Assembly: GCA_025617745.1 (NCBI GenBank)
Contig: CM046864.1
Coordinates: 1,364,001-1,428,000, forward strand
Length of the DNA: 64,000 nucleotides
Source of the DNA: Heliocidaris erythrogramma
Taxonomy: Eukaryota > Echinodermata > Echinoidea > Camarodonta > Echinometridae
Reading direction: 5' to 3'
The notes under the pieces are model-generated. The model saw only the letters and a list, made by a program, of their open reading frames with translations. It searched no databases and had not been told where the DNA came from. The position numbers and the translations under genes were made by a program. The number at the start of each line of letters is the position of its first letter. Position 1 is the first letter of the stretch. Below, in pieces: positions 57,729-64,000 of the stretch.

Positions 57729-58119
57729 GGTTACGTGTCGTTTATCCAAAGGATCATAATTCCGAAGGTTTGTATTTCTGAAGGTTGGTTACTCCGAAGG
57801 TTCGTAATTTCGGAAATGAAATAAGGTTCATAATTCATAAAATATAACAAATGGTTCATATTTCCGAAGGTTCGTAATTTCGAAAAGATATATAGGACTC
57901 TATTGCATTTTCGGATTTATGAACCTTTTTTTTGGGGGGGGGGGGGGGGAATTACGAACCCTATTTCATTTTCGGATTTAAGAACCTCCGGAATAACTAA
58001 CCCTCGGAGTAATGTATCAAATATTTGGGATTATCAACCCAATTTCATTTTCGGAATTATGAATCCCCTGTTATGGGAAATGTGTGTATCGGAATTATGA
58101 TTTTAAAAAAACAATTGAA
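57729..58119. repeat. TTCCGAA array (right copy)
   Basis: Inverted twin of 31150-31540; the embedded homopolymer (T then G run, about 57927-57948) differs in length from the left copy. Confidence 0.7.
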
Positions 58120-58933
58120 ATGTTGTTGGTTATAATATGGAAAATGATCCAGTAGAAAAACAGTCAAAAATTCTTACTGATCTTCAGTATGGAAGGTGAG
58201 TAGATTGCAGTAAAAAAAGACTTTTTAGAAAAGAAGCTTCAATAATGGAAATTTACTGGTCTATACAAATCAATAGGAATATTCCTTCGGTGGAGTTAAT
58301 ATGGAACGTGGGCAGATCCTAATAGTAACCAGAAGGAAATCTGTACATGTCCAAGTACTTTGACCATTTGAAACCAGTAGGAACCTGTCGAAACTTGCTG
58401 GCCTCTGAATATTATACATGTTAAACAATGTTATACAATCTGTTGTATTACAAGTATTGTATGTCTTCAATATTTCCAGTGTAAAGGAATGGAAAATCCG
58501 AAGGCTTTACGTATCTGAAGCATTTTATAGGTTTTCCCGCTCGATTTCATATTTTTGTCAGTCAAATTAACTTAGATGCATTCAAGTTCAGACACTATCG
58601 TCTAACGATCGATATCGGTCTTTCAAATTGTGAATGGAGTCATTGAAATTCTTTTCGAGACAAGCGAATTAATTTATGAACACCTAAATTCATTTATGGA
58701 CAAAATTATATCAATTGATATCATGCCATTTTTCTTTATTTATTGATTTTATTTATTTATTAGAATATATTTCAACAGGATTAAACAATCAGCAAAAGCT
58801 GTTTTACATTGTTGTCCTGTAAACAGGATAAAACATATAAAAAGTACATAGAAAAACAACTGATGAATTAACATAATAACAGGTAAACTAACATTGAATC
58901 AGTAGAAAATAACAAAATACATGTACTATAATA

Positions 58934-59452
58934 TCAACAATTAGTTGATGGACCAGGAGTAGTGTTTGCACGATGACTTATATATCTCTCATCATTTCTG
59001 AAGTTATTTCCATAGTCTTTTCTGAAGTTATCACGCTGAGTGGCTGCGTACGGATATGACAATGGAGCTGAATACGTATTAGTCTCGGGGTAATTCCTGT
59101 AATGAATTCTACGAGTATCTTGCTGATTTCTAGTGAACGCGTAAGACGATGGACCTGAAGATACGTTTAACCACGGATACCGAGATTGTTCATGTCTATT
59201 TTCGTTGTCATTTTTATCCAATGATTTAGTCGTTACTTCTATCATATCATTTCCAATTTGTGGTGCCTTAAATTCATCGTCAGTATCAAAAGGAGTTTGG
59301 GTACCATGGCTACGTAAATCATGGGATTCTTTATTCGTGGCTAAAATCTGAACCTGATTTCGAAGATCATCGAGGTCATGAGCAAGGTCAACAACCTTTT
59401 GAGTGAGATGTATATCATCAAGTGGGCTAACCGAGCCAACAAAAGAGGTCAA
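58934..59452 (-). CDS. Unrecognised ORF (right copy)
   Basis: Minus-strand twin of 29817-30335 with the same 172-codon translation and the same lack of an initiating ATG. An intact frame on both arms says little about constraint because the arms are near identical. Confidence 0.35.
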   Translation of the reverse strand: MTSFVGSVSPLDDIHLTQKVVDLAHDLDDLRNQVQILATNKESHDLRSHGTQTPFDTDDEFKAPQIGNDMIEVTTKSLDKNDNENRHEQSRYPWLNVSSGPSSYAFTRNQQDTRRIHYRNYPETNTYSAPLSYPYAATQRDNFRKDYGNNFRNDERYISHRANTTPGPSTNC

Positions 59453-59649
59453 AGTATCACCAGAATGAACAGGATGCGATTTATTTTCAGGGCATTCAAA
59501 TTAGCGATCGTTCATACGAATTCGTTTTAGTACTATACGGTTTCAAATTTCTTGAAATTAAGAAACTACCCCAGAGGGGCCTGTTTGGGCATTCACTTTC
59601 ATTTTAAGGAATTCATTTTAAAATTATAGATTCGTTGATCAACTTTCAT

Positions 59650-60113
59650 GGATTTTGTGGTTTTTTAATGTACTCAAACTTATACTGTCTCGTATATTTA
59701 AAGGGAGGGAATTCCAAAATTTAGGAGCTGTATATGAAAAAGTATTCTGGGTTAATGCCGTACGAGTTCTTGCAAGTGATATAGATTGATTTGTCTGGTG
59801 GGGTAATGATGGATCTCATTATTTGCTGTACATATATTATTGAAGACAGTGGGCAATTCATGATTACCATACTGAAACTAAGTACAGCAAGATTGAGGCG
59901 GTAAATATCATAATATTTTTGTCCATTATTAGAGTGAAAAAGACCATCAGTGTGGTGGCGATAATTAACATTAGTTATAATTCGCATAGCCTTTTTCTGT
60001 AATAAATAAACTCTAACAGGCATGTCGCACTGTTTCCCTAGACTAATATTCCATAATTTAGATATGGTAAAACGAGTGTGGAGTATATAGTTTTCCAAAA
60101 ACTTACAATACAC
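59650..60113 (-). pseudogene. CR1/L2-like LINE relic, C-terminal part of ORF2 (right copy)
   Basis: Minus-strand twin of 29156-29620, with [18 protein letters not shown] and the same downstream breaks. Confidence 0.65.
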
Positions 60114-62542
60114 ATTAAATCGAATGCACTTATTTAAAACTTGCCAGCCTTTTTATGAAATTGAATGACCGAAGAGTAACAGAAGCCGGTTGCAGGTGAA
60201 ATTGGATGCTTTGATTTCAAACTTTTGCTTGTAAGTCAAGTTTGAATGAAGAATTTTAAGAATCTGTTGCACAAATAGTTAATTTGCACGTGTATAAATG
60301 AATTTGGATGCTCACTGATTAAATCGTTTGCTCTTTCTTCAGATGAGAATGAACCATTTGAAGAATTTGTTGCACGAATAGTGAATTTGGACGAATCAAT
60401 GTGAAATTGATTGCTCTTTCCTGAATCTTGATGACCCATTTGAAAAATTCGTTGCACAGATCACGAATTTGAAAGAGCAAAAATTGAATTTACATGTACC
60501 ATGGCGATCATATCGTTTGTGACTTCGAATGCTCGAAATGTGAAATAGATTGAACAAATTGTGAAATTGAACGGGAAAACCTATAATATCATTCATGCAC
60601 ATTGTACTTGTATTCTAATGAACGCATTTTAGTTTAAGGTTAATATTTCATTAATTACTGATTAATTCCCTATAATTAATACGAAATGTTTTTGATGCAC
60701 TGCACTAACTCCTCAATAATTAAGAAATGAATAGCAGATTCAAATAAATCATGTGGAAAAAATATATGCTAGCACTCAGTACTTATTCCAATCTACTGGC
60801 TTCAATTGGTGTCAACTATTATTCCACTGGTTTCCAGCTGGAGCAAGGGGGAAACCTTGATTTCTTTTAAATTGCACAGGTTCTCAAACTGGATCAAGGC
60901 AATGGGGGAAATTTGCCGTTTAAGGCAATTAACATATATGGCAATTGGAAAAAAACATAATTGGAAATAGCCGGTAAGGAAATTGACATAAAAGGTTTTG
61001 GAAATATTTTATTTCATGGTTTCAACTGGTATCTTTTCAAACTAGGCAGATGGTGATACAGAGGTTTGAATTAGTCTTTTGGTTTTAACAGGGCAGTTGC
61101 GCCAATTGGAGATACTGGTTTTAACCACCCGCGAGACCCTACTGGTTTTCCCCTTCTTCTTTTAAAAACTTGTTATAACTGTTTTTAACTAGTTTTTAAT
61201 TCATTTTAATATAATGGTTTGTATTTGTTTATGTTTCACCCAGTATTTTGACACCCTCCTGTCAAACCGTTAGGGTCTACTTGTTCTTGATTTCTATTGG
61301 TAATACAACCATTTTCAAACCAGAGTTCCCCTGGTTCTAATTGGTTTCTACTGGTAATAACGCCTTATTTCAAAGCATTCACCTATTCTGACTTGTATTT
61401 CCTCCGGTATAAAGCTACGATATGCCCTTAATATGAACCACATAGACTCTTCAGTTTTAATGCGTTTTTACTGGCCTTCCAAATCTAATTGGTTCTATTG
61501 GTTAGACCCAATATTTTGATCCTCTTTCAAACCATTAGAATCTACATGCTCCAATTGAAGTATATTGACAATACAACCTTTTTTTCAAACCAGTAAGATG
61601 TGTTGGTTTAAATGTATTGATTTCTAAAAAGATTTTATAGCATTATTATAAAACACACTTTGTTGGTGCATGTTTTTACTGGCAGTTGAATTGAATCTAA
61701 ATGTTTATATTGGTTCTTTTCAATAATTTTACTTTGTATTTTCACACCCCTCCTCAGACCTGTATAATCCTACAAATCCAGTAAGTAGTCCTAAGTGGTT
61801 TCTTCTGGTTTCTATGGAAATTTCTACCTGGTGACCCCTCCAAGAAATACCACTTTCGAATAATCATTCACATAATGCATGATAGGCTCCTAAAGCAAAC
61901 TGGAAATAATAAAATAGAAAGTATGCGGGACGTTTTTCTTGGGATTGCTGTCTAAGAAAAGTTGTTCTGCAAGGGAAGGGGGATGTTGGGGGTATTTTAC
62001 GAGTGGTTCTCCTGAGCAGGGTTGTCACTCCTTCCCAAATAGCAGCTATATTGCATTATGTTTTTATGTCATGTGACGAACTAGATTTTGCATTTTTTAA
62101 ACAAGCGTACCGTAATCATATATTTTGATTATACATGTAGATATGCAAAGTCATTTATAAGCGCCACAGTGTAAAAAAAAGCTATTTAGTTCAGCGACTT
62201 AATTGTGATATAGTCGTATTAACTACCTCTAAATTTAAGAGTAGGTAAACATTTAAATTCTTATACTGATGTTACCATTTTAATAGTGCATCAAATCATT
62301 CTCCGGGGATTATCATTAAAGACTTTAAAGTTGTCCCCATCCCAGCTCTAGGTTTTTTAAGTGGCCGGGATGAATTTGAAAATTTCAAGATATGCTGGCG
62401 ATCCCGTGTCTCCTCCCTTCCCCGACATGCACCCGCTTCCTTAACATAAATTCAGGTACCGGTATTCGCATTTTTTATTATATATATATAATACTTTCAT
62501 ACGTCGGTTTATCATTTTAATTCCCTCTCCACAAACGGTTAG

Positions 62543-62987
62543 ACGGTTACGTACCAAGCTATCTTGTTCACCAATGATGTGCACAGTGGAGTCCTCATCA
62601 TGTTCCAAGAAGGAAGCATGCAGTGGAACCCTGACCCACAATTTACGGCGGCTCGAGTTGGATACAACATCAAAACGCAGTTTATAAACGAGTTCCCTAA
62701 TGATGCAAGTCGATTGTTGAGCTACCGACCAGATCAGTTAACAGGGACGACCGGTCTCCTTGGAAGATACGTCTACCGTCTCGATGCGAATCCATCTGAT
62801 TTCGTCAACCCAGGGTCATATTGCCTTAATTGGTATCGAAACGAGCCGCCCGTGTCTTTCATCAGAAGGCCATGCCCTCCGTCGTTGTTGCAGGCGATTG
62901 CTGATCCAAACTTTGTGCCGTGCAATTTTGCTTACTATAATCGTGCATTTGGAACATTCAACTACTTCCCCGATTTCAACCCACCGT
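62543..62987 (+). CDS. Exon: NIDO C-terminal half and start of AMOP (right gene copy)
   Basis: Plus-strand twin of 26282-26726. It begins [16 protein letters not shown] after acceptor ..CGGTTAG and ends after CCACCGT at donor GTAAGC. Phase 0 in, phase 1 out. Confidence 0.9.
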
Positions 62988-63547
62988 GTAAGCTCTGTTA
63001 ATGTTTCAATTTTTGTTTTCTCTTAAAACATTTTTTTTTAATGCATTGCAGAGCATTAAAAGAAATGGATGCTGCGCCATATTTATGATCTTTGCTTGGA
63101 CTTCCTCTTCATCGCATGTCCACAAAGTAAAATATCAAGCAGTATTTTTATCATGGTGTCAAATCCAAGGGGGCAGAAATCCACTTGCCAACATTGACAT
63201 ATCCGATGTTATTTTATGACATTTTGCCAATCCTCCATTAAATTACTTCAGATTTGTTTAAAACCATTCAAAGTTATCATTCGAAAGGGTAATATTTGTT
63301 TCATTGTAACTTTTCAAAATGGGAACAATAGCCGTTACTCGTTATTGTACACCCATCATCAACAGGAAATTATACTCTATTTAAAGATATCATCATGACT
63401 ATGTACATTCGCTTGACTTGTTATAGGCTATTACATTTTGTATAGTATTCTGAAAATATTCTACAAAATACTACAGGACTTGATATTAAGCCATGTCATT
63501 TATCTGCTATTTAATGCCATTTTGATCTGTTTTCCTCTTATTTACAG

Positions 63548-63814
63548 CCTCATTTTACGAGCCTCCATTCTATGTACTTTCTATATTTGGCTTCCGATTA
63601 TTAATTCCGAATTTCCGAGCAACGCAATGCTTCCAGGAGAGAAGGCCGGCAGGACCTGGGGGGTCAAGGTGCACCTATCGATTCAGTCTCAGAAGGGGCT
63701 ATGTCAGTTTCTGGGAGTCGAGCCACTACCAAAAAGTCATGCCACGCAATGCCCAGTGGGGAATAAGTAATACGGGTTATCGCTGGTGGTACAGCCATTT
63801 TCTCGAGTGGGTCT
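63548..63814 (+). CDS. Exon: C-terminal part of AMOP (right gene copy)
   Basis: Plus-strand twin of 25455-25721, with acceptor ..TTATTTACAG and donor GTAAGT. The following linker exon would begin about 30 bp beyond the window, so this gene copy continues past 64000. Confidence 0.88.
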
Positions 63815-64000
63815 GTAAGTAGAGATTCCCAGATACTTTATGACTGGTCTACGAATAGATTTTCAAAATAATATAATTACATGTTAAGTTTTCTAGATGT
63901 AATTTTCCTGTTGTTTTTTCCTGTTCGAGGTGACAAATATATACTACGAGCAACAAAATGGAAAGTGATATGTATGTATGTCAAGACGGAGCCCATAACT

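Larger units (their letters stand above)
51543..64000. repeat. Right arm of the large inverted repeat
   Basis: Reverse complement of 25269-37726 with very few differences; see the left arm. It contains twins of every left-arm feature: the RT relic, G/C run (about 52396-52417), X-box array, 134-bp tandem, NIDO exon, L2 relic, hammerhead-like motif, TTCCGAA array, unrecognised ORF, LINE tail, NIDO/AMOP exon and AMOP exon. It is still repeating at the window edge. Confidence 0.95.

Noticed and set aside
1..64000. CRISPR arrays, tRNA or rRNA genes, bacterial operons
   Set aside because: No regularly spaced short repeats with unique spacers, no tRNA-like folds that I could recognise, and the gene structure is clearly eukaryotic.

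Overview
The window looks like nuclear DNA of an invertebrate deuterostome. An echinoderm, probably a sea urchin, is my best guess. The signs are AT-rich intron-heavy DNA, GT..AG introns, phase-1 EGF exons, extracellular modules (NIDO, AMOP, VWD, calcium-binding EGF) and a dense layer of MITEs, foldback elements, CR1/L2-like relics and one L1/Tx1-like LINE. The taxon is inferred from repeat style and was not tested by any search. I see no prokaryotic features, CRISPR arrays, rRNA genes or tRNA genes.

Positions 1-33.4 kb hold one large gene on the minus strand. I rebuilt it as 18 exons whose splice sites and phases agree. In protein order it encodes the rest of a NIDO domain, an AMOP domain, a von Willebrand factor D domain, a cysteine-containing linker, a cadherin/Ig-like domain and about nine EGF modules. 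This is the MUC4 / Mesh / mucin-like class of secreted or membrane-anchored adhesion proteins. Both ends are missing: the 5' end lies towards the gap and the 3' end lies beyond position 1. Its introns carry long-inverted-repeat elements (1-2.1, 8.7-10.9, 20.0-20.4, 23.9-24.2 kb), MITEs with identifiable ends (1.0, 7.0, 12-13.8 kb) and a CR1-like relic (6.5-7.8 kb).

From 25.27 kb to the 500-N gap at 37,727-38,226 the sequence is repeated, almost base for base and inverted, at 51.54-64.0 kb. The arms are at least 12.4 kb and the repeat runs off the window. The second copy therefore encodes the same gene on the plus strand, head to head with the first. The right-hand contig also supplies an upstream NIDO exon (41,681-41,854) that joins in frame to the next exon and is missing from the left contig. 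The simplest explanation is two haplotype contigs of one locus scaffolded in opposite orientation. A true recent head-to-head duplication is the alternative.

The 38.2-51.5 kb stretch occurs once in the window. It holds a broken Tc1/mariner transposase next to the gap, a Tc1 relic, the extra NIDO exon, a MITE with TA target duplications, a nearly intact 5.36-kb two-ORF LINE bounded by a 12-bp target-site duplication, and a decayed second LINE that runs into the right arm. Several of these sit inside a repeat family carrying GTTGC-YATGG-CAAC palindromes that match the RFX X-box consensus.
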